Shown here: positions 34,556 through 45,141 of the stretch, one piece after another
How the letters are laid out: the number at the start of each line of letters is the position of its first letter
Position numbering within the stretch: position 1 is the stretch's first letter
Source of the DNA: Symbiodinium natans
Taxonomy: Eukaryota > Sar > Dinophyceae > Suessiales > Symbiodiniaceae
Direction of reading: 5' to 3'
Length of the DNA stretch: 64,000 bases
Assembly (NCBI GenBank): GCA_905221605.1
Contig: CAJNDS010002196.1
Coordinates: 378,001 to 442,000, forward strand
The notes under the pieces: generated by a model
Seen by the model: only the letters and a program-made list of their open reading frames with translations
What the model was told of the DNA's origin: nothing
Databases searched by the model: none
Position numbers and translations under genes: made by a program

Positions 34556-35498
34556 GAGATCCAGGGGGGAGGTCTGTGTCTATATGGGCTTTAAGATGCT
34601 TTTTTGGGGGGGAATTGGGGCACTTGAGGTTCAGGCTTTTTGCGGGTGTGCCTTTGCTCAGGGTGACCTCTGGGATGGCCCACAAAGTGTCTTATAACCC
34701 CCAGCACCTCTGTGCAGCTCGAGGCAGGGCCATGCTCCCTGCGAGAGGTGAGCCTAGGCAGGATGCCCCAGCGTCTTCGGGCCTTTTGGGGCCTTTCGGA
34801 GTTTAGGATGTCAGGGGTTCAATGTAAGGTTTCGGCTTTAGGGGGTCGTGGCTGGGTAGTGGCCATTCGGGTTTTGGATGTTCTCGGCCTAGTAGTTCGC
34901 CTCGCATTCAATCCCATAAACCGGGTTCGAGTGCTGTTGACGGTGTGGACATTCTCAGCTCGGGACTGCGAGAGCTGCATCAGGAGAGTCACTCTCCGTA
35001 CTGGCATCAACGCACTGGGACCTTTCTTCAATGCCAGTAAGCTCTGAAGATGGGGTCAGTCAGCCAGCAGACGAGAAGAGCGCAAGAGAAGAGCGCAAAT
35101 CGACCCTGGGCTTGCGGTCTAGCTTAGCCACGGGTCGCCGCCATGTTTGCTGCTACCCCCTGAGACTCGAGTCATGAGCACCGCAAGGACACCGTTGCCT
35201 GCGCTTGAATGGTGTTCGATCAACTTTCACGTGCCTCTGCGTGACTCATGAAACGCGTGTTGCAGCACACAATGCCAGCTCGTGTGTGGAGCTTGCGGTC
35301 CGAGTCCCAAAGTTACTTACAGTTAGAAATTAGATCAAATTAATAATAAGATAATAATAATAATAGTTAAGTGAGTACTTTGAACAGACAACTCCGTGAA
35401 CTCAACTTGCAGGCTCCTTTGCCTGGCGCTCGGCGGCCTGTCTCGCCTCGCGAGGACAAGATGCTGCTTGGGCCTCGGGCCGGAATGGGGCGGAATGG

Positions 35499-35546
35499 GC
35501 TTCGGGGTTTAGGGTTTAGGGTTTAGGGTTTAGGGTTTAGGGCTTA
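35499..35546. repeat. G-strand telomere-like array
   Basis: About six TTTAGGG units in the intron before the first clear ketosynthase exon. Confidence 0.9.
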
Positions 35547-35904
35547 GGAGTTCCGAAGTTCAAGAAGCCATAAGGTGGCCTGTAAGCTTTAGCATCTCAA
35601 TTTGGCAAGAAGGGTTGAAGGGCTGCAGTTTCAGGGCCTGGGACCCAAGAGTCTCGCTACCGCACCAAAAGGCCCCGGAGTCGTGAACCGTTTACCCCAC
35701 AGTCTAAACGCTCGAAACCTGGAGCCTTAAATCTCTGAAGGCCCGAAACCCTGAGCTTAAGCGAGCTACTATAATTTCAAGCCCAACCCTCTCAGCGCTT
35801 TCAGAATTTGAAGTGCCTGCAAACTGGCTGCAGGCCTATGAACGGTGCACCCGAAATCCCAAAGCCCAAATCCTCAACTCAAGCATGTAGCTTTTCAAGC
35901 AAAG

Positions 35905-38900
35905 GTGCATCAGGTGCCAATTGAGCGGTGGGATGTTGACACCTACTTTGGCGAGGACGCGGCTACAGGTTTAATTGTCGGCCTTATAGGGTTTTCATGG
36001 GGCTTGCAGGGTTCGATAGGGCTGACCGGGTTTCGAGGGCATATAGGGCTACAAACAGGTTGTAGGGTTCATAGGGTTTGCAGAGCTTAGTGGCTTCGTG
36101 GATCCAGGGCTTGGAGCGCATCAGGTTTCCAGGCGGGAAGGGCTTCTTTGTCAAAGAAATCCTAAGCCCCCCCCCACCTGAGGCGCCAGGGCCGCTTGAG
36201 ATCGTTCATGGGCCTGGGGCTAAGGGGATGGTCAGCCTGAACAACCCCTCCAAAACCTGCTCCCTACTAGAGCGAGACAGCAACTTCACCCAGACTGCAA
36301 GGATCCTGCGCAGAGCTACAGCAGGCGTGACGAAGTTTACATGTCAGGGGGGGGGGGGGGGGGGGGGGTGGTTGGAGCGGGTCGGTCTCACGTGTGGGCC
36401 TTTTCTGGCAAACCTAACTACCAGACTAGAAGTCTGCCATTCGTGGAGACTTACAGAAAGGCTAGCGGTTCCGAGTTGGGTGTCCCTTGATGGTTGCTTG
36501 TTTCGAGTTTGCTGCCTCGTCTTCCTTGCTCGCAGAGGGCTTTGTAAACCCTAAACCCTAAACCCCAAACCCTAAAGTTTGTGGGGACGAGGGCCGCTGA
36601 ACCTATAGGGTTAGGGTGTAGGGTTTAGGGTTTAGGGTTTAGGGTTTAGGGTTATAGGGTTATAGGGTTATAGGGTTATAGGGTTATAGGGTTTGGGGTC
36701 TATAAACCCGAAACCCTAAGCCCTAAACCGTAAACCCAGCAGGCATGGGACCTTCTTGGATGGCTTGGAACTCTTCGATGCCGACCACTTCGGGCTGTCT
36801 GCCTCGGAGGCGGCTTGCGCTCGACATGTTTGTGGGTGTACTTGGAGGTTCATGGTACTTAGTAACCGCTTATAACTGCACTTATAACTGTACTTAAAAC
36901 CATATTGGAGCACTTAAGGGGCTTATAAGTGGGTTATAAGTACAGTCATAATTGGTTAATAGGTACCATGAACCTCCAAGTAGGGTGTTAGAGTATGAAA
37001 GGGTGTAGAGGTTAGGTCTAGGAGAAGGCGAGAAACCGCAAATGAGAAATGCGAACTGCCAACCCGAACCTCTGAGAAGTGTCCTCTGGATGGGGTCATC
37101 TTGGTTGGCTGCATTTAACAGCAGTAGAAGTCGTGGCTCAGCTTGTGCTTAGTTTCAAGTTTGGGTCGGATGCTCCAAGCCCTATACCCCCCTAGTCCCT
37201 CTCTCTGAGATCAAGATTCCCAGGCTCGTCCAGGATGCCCCAGCTGTACCCCTGTCACCTTCAGCGATTCGGGCTTCTAAGACCTCAGAGTTTTTCAGTT
37301 CAACATCCAGGAGTCCTCTATACCCAAACCCAAAACCCCAAACCCCAAACCCCAAACCTCAAATCCCAAATCCTAAACCCTAAACCCTAAACCCTAGACC
37401 CCCTCACGAACAAAAAACCCATGAAAGCTTTCCTTTTGAGGGTTCCCAGGCGACAGCCATGGCCCCGGCCCAGCGCCAGCTCCTGGAGGATGGAAGGGGG
37501 GGGGGTTGGGCATTAGGGGTTAGGGGAGTTTTTGGGCTTTAGGGGTCTCAGGAGTTTTTTAGGGGTTGAGGGGTTTGAACCCTAGCGGTTGAAGTTCTGA
37601 AGGCCTCAAGGGTTTAGGTCTTTTTGGGGTTTTAGCCTGGTGCCCCACAACAGGCTTCAGAGTCCGCAATAGGAAGAGGGTGGCTATACCACATTAAGCC
37701 TGTCTCAGGTCTCTGCTTTTATTCCATCGTTTTCCTTCTTTAGCATGCCAAAATGCACCATGGCTTACAGCATCACCCCCTCCCCCCCGGATGACTTTGG
37801 ATGGTCTCCCCTCACCTCATAGATTCTCTGCGCAGGTCGCAGGCCAATCCTTCCATCGCTCACAGCGGACAGGCTCGATCCGGTGCTTGACAGGGTTTGA
37901 AGAGGGTGTTGCGGATGGCGCAGATGACGTGGGTTCAGGTTGTGAGACTTGTGGGTAGCACCACTTGAAATACGACGAATGGTAAATCAGATTCAGTGTC
38001 AGGACGATGATCAGAACAGATCTTTGAGGGCTCATTTGTGATTAGGGTATTGAGAGTCGAGGGTTTGCTTTCGGAGCTTAGGTATTTGAGCAGCTCTCTG
38101 TTTTTTAAATGTTTTTTTAAAGGGGCGTGTAGATATTCCTGGAGCCCACAGACCACAAGTTGCCTGTAGACCACAGGGGCCAGTCCCGACGTCGCGGTGG
38201 TGGTGGGTAGCACTCAGCATGACTGGCTCCTCTTACAGGCCAGGATGCGGGGGCTTAGGGCTTGGGGAGGCGTTGCTTCAGAGATTCAGGCTGGAATGTG
38301 TGCTTTGCGCCCCAAATCTCTGAAGTTTGCAGGAAGGGCTCTCCAATCATGTCTCATGAATCTCATGTTGTCACTACTGAGTTAGTGCATGACTTCATGG
38401 TGAAGTTATCGCTACATGCTCATGGAATTTCATCGTGGCAAGGTGTCACAGTGGCACGAGCCAAAGAGCAAAACGCCTGATTACCACCTCATCATGTGGG
38501 AAACAGGTTGCGGCAAGTGTGTTGGTCGGTGATCATAGCTTCCAAAGCGTGCATTGGTTCGGTCATTGGTCCAGAGTAGAGGCGACAGGATGAGAACGGC
38601 CCCGAAGATGGTGGGCCCGGCTTCGGAAGCGAACAGAAATTGCCACGACACTGGTAACCCGAGAAACCTTAAACCTGGGCCCCTCAACCGTAACCTTCCC
38701 ACTTAACCCCGCTTTTGAACTTGACCCCAACGTCTGAACCCTAGCTCTCGACCCATTCTGACATTATATGCTCAGAAATGTATAATATATATATATATTA
38801 CAAATACATATAATTATGCATCTATATTTAATGTTTAGAGTACCTTGTCTTCTAATTCCAATGCTACTCATTTTCTAGTTCCAAGTCCAATTCTGTTCTA

Positions 38901-41900
38901 TTTGTTCTGTTATAAATGCATACGGTTGTATATATATATATATTTATATGTGTGTATATATACAATATATATATATATATAATTGTATATCCGTATTTAT
39001 CTTTATCTTTATTTAGGAGTTTGTAGGAGCCAGCGGCCTTCGCCTCGGCATACGGTGGCCTTGCCATCAACGCAGCCGTTCTGGCGAACAGGCGGCGGTA
39101 CAGGTTTTGGGGGATTAGGATTCAGGGTTTAGGGTTTAGGGTCTAGGGTTTAGGGTTTAGGGTTCAGGGTTTAGGGTTTAGGGTCTAGGATCCAGGACCT
39201 GAGTCTCAGACTCACTGAGCTTAAGGTGAGAGCCCAGGCTGGGTGGAGGATCTTTTCAAAGCAACCTTGAGAAGAGCCCCCTTCCCTCCTGGCACTAGAA
39301 AACCTGTTTGGATCCCTGGTTGTTGACCCCCACCTCCCCCCCCCCTCCCCGGCCCCCTAGCGCGATGCATGACAATCCGAGCTCAAAAATTGGCAGCTGC
39401 TCCTCACTGCAACTTCTTCACCCAGGCATCTTTCCCATATCATATCCTCCCCCCAGTTTTTGCAACTTCTCAAATCCCCCTAAGCCCTAGAGCAAACCCC
39501 AAAAAGTTGGAAACCGCTTTAAGGGCAAACAGTGCTGGGATTCCCTATACTTTACTCTTAGGGATTGAGGTTGTTGAGTTTCCAACTTTTTGGCTTCTAC
39601 TAGAATCCCCAAGCCTGAATTGTCAATCCGAAAATAGTGAGCCAACTTTCAGCCCTCAAACAGCCGAGCAGGATCTCCTACAACTTCGGTCTTCGAGCAC
39701 CCAGCTTCGCAGCAGGGTAGCCCAGAAAACTTGTGGCATTTCTGCGTTCTTTTTTTGGGGGGGGGGGGGTTGGGGGGGTAGGTCCATTAAGCTGGGAACC
39801 GCAGACTCAGAGTTCTTCGCAGTGGCAGCTCAGGTGGACACGGCTTGTTCCACTGCGCTGGTCGCCGTGGATGTGGCACGGAGGTACCTCCCAGGCGCAG
39901 CAGATGTTCGATGTCGTTAGACCCGTCCATGACAGGGAGTTGAGCAGATTCTCCCCCTCCCCACACATGCGAGACATGCGGTTGATCCGCCTCCGCCAGA
40001 GAGCCCCTGAAAAGTTGATCAAAGTTGATGAAAGCTCTCTTTTCCGCAGCTCTCTTTTCTTGGTAGCTGGCCTTGACTTGCAAAATCCTCCGCGAAGGCC
40101 CTCTGTAGAACATGTAGAACGGGTTGCCTCACTCTGTCCAACTGCCGGGGTGTTTTTGGACAATTTGGATACGACTACTGGATGCACAAAAGGCATTGGG
40201 GCTTCTAGTGGGACGGTTGCGGAAGCATGAAGCCGAGCCCGCAGCCCTAAGCCCTAAAATGCTCTAAACTCTCAGCCCTTCGCGCAGACATTCCATCTGC
40301 GCTCGTGGCGGCTGCTAATGTGCTGGTGGCACCTCAGGCTCCCAGAGTTTAGGGCTTTGGGATAGGGCCGCGAGAGGATGCGGGCTCGAATTCTCGGATT
40401 TTTATGCTTCGGGGCTGTTGGAGGTGGGTTTTGGGGTGTACATGGGTGTACGATCTCACGTCTCTGATCGGTCCACATCGGGACAGGGCGCAAAGTGAAC
40501 GGCCCCGGGGCACGAAGAAGCTTTGGAGTTGATGGGTGTAGATGGGCCGAGTAGAATGCATTATGCTAAGAATTCCTGTGTGATGGCAAACAACTAGGAC
40601 CTGCAGCACCTGCAAGACCAGTATCAACAGCAACACCAGCAGTCACAACTGGAACGTCTGTAGCCAGCCTGCAGCCACAACAACGGCTATGACTTCAACA
40701 GTATAAGTAGAAGTCGTGAGTAGTGCCTACTGCGAAAGTTAAGACCAGATACACCGAACACTTTGTTCAGAAGCAGCATGTTCGTCCGAGATCATTTGCC
40801 TAAGGGCTGATCGTTTCCGATTCAAACGCTCCTCGGAAAGGCCCCTAGAAGCAGGGGTTCCGGGTTTCCCAATGATGGACCAAGAGAAGGATGTCTGTTG
40901 TCAGGTTTTCGTGCTGTACAGCATGGCGCAGATGCCGCTTCCTGAGAGGGGTGTGCTGTCATTTAATTTGCTGAACCGACTTATCTGCGACCAGGCCCCT
41001 ACATGGCAACAGGGTGCTACTGGAAATGAGCCCTGCGCAGACAAAACCTAACAAGCACGTCACACATGCCTTGTCAGACCGGGGATCCTAGCCACAACTC
41101 TTACCCAACCCGACCAAACCACGCCAAGCGCTCCTGGACAATCACGGTGGTTCGTGCTTGGACAGGATGTACAAATCCTTCATTAGATCACGGGTCCTAC
41201 ACATACAAAGGAGGGACGAGGGAGAACGAGAAGCAACCTGTTCAGGAGTTCGGTGAGCATTTTTTTTTGACAGGCTCTGCAAGTTCCCCATGTCTTTTCA
41301 GCAGCTCAACTTCAGGGTTTGCTTGTTCTGGGTTGAGCTGCAAACCCGAAACCCTGCAATTCACGCGCTCCACGTCCGGCTCAGTTGTGCCATTTTACAT
41401 TTTCTTGATTGTTGTAAGATACTCCAAACCTATAGGAGTAGAGTATGTCCGGGAACCCCTTCTGTCCGAGGCTGTCCCGCACCGGCCGCTGCTTCACCTT
41501 CGACATCGCTGCGGAGGGCTATGTCCGTGGTGAGGGGATCGCAGCGCTCCAGCTGTGCCGCAGCTGCGATGATCCGGTTTGTGTTGCGGGCTCTGGGATT
41601 TCGGGAGTTCAGGTCGTCAGGTGAAGGTGTGTAGGTTTCACCTTTCCTGGATGTAGCGTAGCAAGGATATCCCTCCAGTCCGCCGAAGAGCATTCAGCCC
41701 CAGAGAGAACCCTCCTCGTCCTCGTGCTCAAAGTCACCTGTGAGGTCGTCGGACGGAGCCGCGGATGCCGAAGGTTCAAATCCAAGCAACAGTTTCTCGC
41801 AGGGTCTGCTTGACACAGCATGTCAGCCCACAGTACCACCATCCCCCGCGGTTTCCGTACCCTGGCAGCTTCATACCCGCTGTATTCATAATATGGAGAA

Positions 41901-42538
41901 TCAGCAAAGGCAAGCTGCCACGGCCCCAAGCCATGCACCTTCTTTACAATGTAACGTGGCAGGCCATTTTGCAACCTAGCACCTGTCACGCCAGTTTCTG
42001 CACTCCTGAACCGAAGCCAGTCTAAACCGTCTGGATCTAGGGCCCATGGACACCGGTACACGCCAACCTAGGCTGCCTGCTCAGCAGCGCCGTGAACAGC
42101 GACGGCCGCAGTGCGAGCTTCACAGCGCCCAGCGGCAGGGCACAGGAGGAGGTCCTGGACCAGTCTCGGTTTCGGGCAAGGAAGGTTGCAGGGGTTCTGC
42201 TGTGTTGCGTGATCTACGTTTCGCCATGGTTCGCCCTATGTTTCTTGGGCACGGCGAGTGCAAGACAACAGTGAAGCTTCGACCCAGCTTCTGATCAGCC
42301 ACGCGGCAAATAGCTCAATACAGGTGAGTCCTCGAGCTTCAGCTGTAAGCCCTACTTGGAGTGTGGTTATAGGTAAGATGAGAAGTATGGTACCTATACT
42401 TGAACCCCTCTTTGGGGAACACATAACCCTACTGACCCTACTTGTCATGACCCACGAACCTCCAAAGCCTCCATCCCAATGCTTGCAGATGCTCCTCGCC
42501 GCTCGGGCAGCGGCAAACGCCACGCCTGACATGGTAGA
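35905..42538 (+). CDS. modular PKS, part 3: ketosynthase, N-terminal two thirds
   Basis: Condensing domain that elongates the polyketide. Exons and motifs: 35905-35968 VPIERWDVDTYFGED; 36743-36809 FLDGLELFDADHFGLSASE; 37450-37488 AMAPAQRQLLE; 39027-39103 AYGGLAINAAVLANRRRY; 39672-39711 ISYNFGLRAPSFA; 39834-39883 VDTACSTALVAVDVA with the catalytic Cys; 40288-40337 IPSALVAAANVLVAP; 41471-41576 SRTGRCFTFDIAAEGYVRGE; 42041-42157 SSAVNSDGRSASFTAP; 42489-42538 LLAARAAANATPDMV. These follow the family in order without repetition. Phases agree across 36743/37450, 39027/39672/39834 and 41471/42041/42489. A tentative exon is 37837-37873. Missing or unproven are the first strand (VAIVGMACRFPG; a weak candidate lies near 34660-34800), the segment after RWDVDTYF, and the GVFVG region. 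Donors are mostly GC, some GT and GA. The same KS continues at 45142 after an intron that contains another gene. Confidence 0.85.
36348..36368. repeat. G homopolymer (21)
   Basis: An uninterrupted run of 21 G in a ketosynthase intron. Confidence 0.9.
36543..36575. repeat. C-strand telomere-like tract
   Basis: About four CCCTAAA-type units, 30 bp before a G-strand array of opposite orientation. Confidence 0.85.
36606..36700. repeat. G-strand telomere-like array drifting to TTATAGGG
   Basis: TTTAGGG units change to six TTATAGGG octamers, then a short C-strand tract leads to the acceptor at 36742. Confidence 0.9.
36839..36982. mobile_element. short terminal-inverted-repeat element (MITE or introner type), copy 1
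   Basis: 144 bp. The termini TACTTGGAGGTTCATGGTAC and, inverted, GTACCATGAACCTCCAAGTA match perfectly over 20 bp, and the similarity continues for about 10 bp more with few mismatches. The interior is AT-rich and itself partly palindromic (repeats of CTTATAACTG type). It is flanked by 5-bp direct repeats GGGTG at 36834-36838 and 36983-36987, read as the target-site duplication. It encodes no protein. It starts only 29 bp after a splice donor, inside a PKS intron. A related copy is at 57896. Confidence 0.85.
37318..37402. repeat. C-strand telomere-like tract
   Basis: CCCCAAA and CCCTAAA units upstream of the exon at 37450. Confidence 0.85.
39111..39190. repeat. G-strand telomere-like array
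   Basis: About nine TTTAGGG-type units starting directly after the donor of exon 39027-39103. Confidence 0.9.
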
Positions 42539-45141
42539 GCCGGAGCCTCACTCGGGGGTTTGAAGGGTTAAGGCTAAGGCGTGATTTAAAACCGGGGACC
42601 GGGGCTGATGCAATAGTAATGGTTTATAGGGTGTAGGGTTCGTGTCGATGTTCTACAAGCTATACCCAGAATGCCTTTCTAGAGACGGAGAGCGCAAGGC
42701 TGGTGCAGAATTTCGGGGATGGTTTACAGGTTTCAGGGAATGAGGCGTTCAGATTTCAATCAGATCTCTGCAACTGTAGCTTTTCGGGCTTGACAGGGCT
42801 GCTTGAGCCAGGAGTAGTATCCAAAGTCCAAGTCCCCTGGCTCAACAATGATCTTCAGCGTTACTAAACGGGATGATCTCGTGGCACACAAAAAAAACTT
42901 TCAACAGCTTTAAGGTAAGTGTCAGGCATGTGCTTTGACAAGAGCCTGCTTCTTTGAGAAGAGACTTGGGATGACCGAGTGATCGTGGACTCGTGCCTAT
43001 GCCTAGTCGGTTGGCAAGGCCATGATGCAGACGCCCTATCCGTGGAAGGATGTTCTTGGAAGTGCCGGGCTACCGCATGCACAAGCCGACGTCCTGAAAT
43101 TACTACATTTGCGGTCCGGCAGACGGCTTCCGCTGCTAGACCTTCCGGCAGCTGATGGCCGTCCCGAGGGACTCCGCTTGGCTTCGCTTCCGCGGGAGGC
43201 GAGGAGTGCGGCTTCAGAGCTCCGCGGCCTGCTCTCCGAACGGGTCCTGGAGACTTGTCCATGACGGGCAATAGATTGCAAGTACCAGTGATTCAGTCGA
43301 CATCGGGATCCTGTGGAAACATCCTGTAGACTCTGCAGACTTAGCTTCACACCATGTTCCTTAGGCTCCTTGTACAGTGCACATGATCGCCGTCTTTCCG
43401 CCATGTCCATGTGCTCATAGGAGCTGGGCCTGAGCTTCTACGCGGTGAAGTCCAGGCACGGTGCGGCGCGCAACGGCGTGCTCTTGCGTGGCCGGCGCGC
43501 AGCGCCTGCCCACCGAGTGCTGCCGCTGGCCGCGCTGCCCGCGTGCCGCGCGCTGCTGAGGCGTGCGCTCCGGGCCCTGGGGCCAAGCAAGGAAGCAAAG
43601 GAAGCGGCGCCCCTCCGGAAGCTCCTCCTCCCGGAGGCCGAAAGCCGCTGCAACGGCCTGGTCCGCCGCTACCGACCTGGCCAGTCGCTGCCACGGCACG
43701 TGGACAATGGAATGTTCGAGGCCCGGTGCCCATGTTGGGCACATTGTTGCAGTCATGTTGCAGCCATGTTCCAACCCCCGAACGTGATTCTATTGATCAT
43801 TGTTAGCATGTAGAGCGACTGCTTTAGTTTTTTTTTCATGGCTTTGCATTTCGTTGGTCACTGAGCCACCCAGCCGAGTGCCAGAGGACACCATTGTGGG
43901 GGTGGTGCTGAAGTCCTCGCCCATGAATGGTCTGCGGCTGTGTCAAGAGACTCCGTCGCTCGACGGCTCCATGGTTTTGCTGGCGGAGGCCGGGCCCGAA
44001 ACCATAGCGTACCAGACAACTGAGTCCGCTGTCACAGTTGCATACTGTCACCTTAGGAGTGCCCCCTTGTGCAAGTCGGCTCTGCAATCCAAGCTGTTCT
44101 TGAACTTGTGAGGCTCAGGGGTCGCATGGCTTGAAGGTGGGACGGGCGAAATCACTGGATTTTGATCCCTGTCCGCTTTTTGATGTAGTCCTCTGTGCTT
44201 GGCCGCGGTCATTTTCAGAGGCAGATTTCTTTGCAGAGCTCGGCTTCAAACTGGAGGAGGAGGACGGACTGTGCTTCTGCCTGGAGGGTCATGCGCGACA
44301 GCTGGCTCACGAGGTGCCGCCGGTGAGCTCGGAGCGCGTGTCCGTGACCTTTCGCTGGTTCCGAGCAGACTTCCTCAAGGAGTTGGAACACATGGAGGCC
44401 CGCCTTCAGTGACTGGCCGTGAACTGCGCCTAGTGGACTGACTACTTCGCCGCATTTCGCTGGCGCGGCGAGGATGGCGAAGAGGTGAAAGCTTCAGAAG
44501 ACCTCGCTAGTCACTCCGCGAATCTTTTGAGATGGCTGGCAGCCTCGTGCTTTGCCGCGCTGTGTGCACCCTGGTTTCATGTTTTTGCGCACAAGGAAGG
44601 CACGAAGATGGAGGGACGTTTGCAGGACAGAGCTGGCGAGCTTCCGATGCCGGTTGCATGTCAGGATACCTCTGCTCGGCCTCTGCTGAACTTGCGACGC
44701 AGTTTTTTTGTTATACAGCCCAGGCCTGAAAAGAAGATGTTGCGCATCAACTTCGCTGCCATTTAGCTCGATTTGCTGTGGCCGTAGCCCACCCTGAGCA
44801 GTGCCACGCCTGCTTGCGGCAGCGTGACCTGGGCAGCAGCTGCAACTGGACTCAGATGGCTTCAACCACGCTCGACTTTGTACGGCACGCGTTGGAACCG
44901 TTTTGCGTGCATGACAGAGACAGGCTTGGATGCCAGTGCGAGCAAGAATGCACAAGACCTGGGCAGCTGAACATCAAAAAGCTTTCCGTGTGGTTGAGGC
45001 GGCACTTCGGGACAGCCCTTCTATAGTCCAGGTGAGAGGGTTCAGAGCACAGGCGCCGCAAGTTCTGCCATGAAAAAGATGCGGGTGAGAGCTCAACACG
45101 GTGTGTCATGGTCTGAGGCTGACCTTGCTTTGAATTGGCAG
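42539..45141 (+). other. PKS intron hosting the oxygenase gene
   Basis: The donor is GC (GTAGA|gccgg) at 42539 and the acceptor is tttgaattggcag, ending at 45141. Joining 42538 to 45142 completes a Glu codon and puts the conserved VE directly before CHGTGTALGDPIE, exactly as the family requires. The complete oxygenase gene lies within, with about 480 bp before it and 730 bp after it. The flanks show no recognised exon. An 82-codon open frame at 44778-45026 has no known family. Confidence 0.7.
43022..44412 (+). CDS. 2-oxoglutarate/Fe(II) oxygenase, AlkB-like, nested in a PKS intron
   Basis: Four exons. Exon 1, 43022-43249, starts MMQTPYPWKDVLGS; Met at 43022 is the first plausible start, although an acceptor AG just before 43019 could extend it. 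Exon 2 starts at 43421 (ELGLSFYAVKSRHG) and ends just after HVDN near 43712. Exon 3, about 43880-43970, holds DTIVGVVLKSSPMNGLRL and GSMVLLAE. Exon 4, from about 44221, holds ADFFAELGFKLEEEDGLCF, CLEGHARQLAHEVPPV and SERVSVTFRWF, and ends at TGA 44410-44412. RYRPGQSLPRHVDN supplies the H-x-D iron ligands, the His of AHEVPP is the likely third ligand, and Arg of SVTFRW the likely 2-oxoglutarate partner. This is the order of AlkB-like dioxygenases, which oxidise alkylated bases or lysines; the substrate here is unknown. Exon 1/2 uses a GA donor in phase 0. The coding sequence is more GC-rich than the introns around it. Confidence 0.7.

Noticed and set aside
38481-38702. Hydrophobic exon-like frame on the - strand (FASEAGPTIFGAVLILSPLL)
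   Set aside because: It resembles a membrane segment, but no partner exon on the - strand was found and it lies in a KS intron of a + strand gene. Too weak to annotate.
42539-42557. Longer version of KS exon 42489 ending at a GT donor at 42558 (reading EPEPHSG)
   Set aside because: It looked like a damaged HGTGT motif. The GC donor at 42539 joined to 45142 gives a perfect CHGTGTALGDPIE in phase, so the longer exon is not needed.
43305-43325. GDPVE-like reading in the first intron of the oxygenase gene
   Set aside because: It suggested the KS might continue there, but it has no HGTGT in front and the clear GDPIE exon is at 45142.
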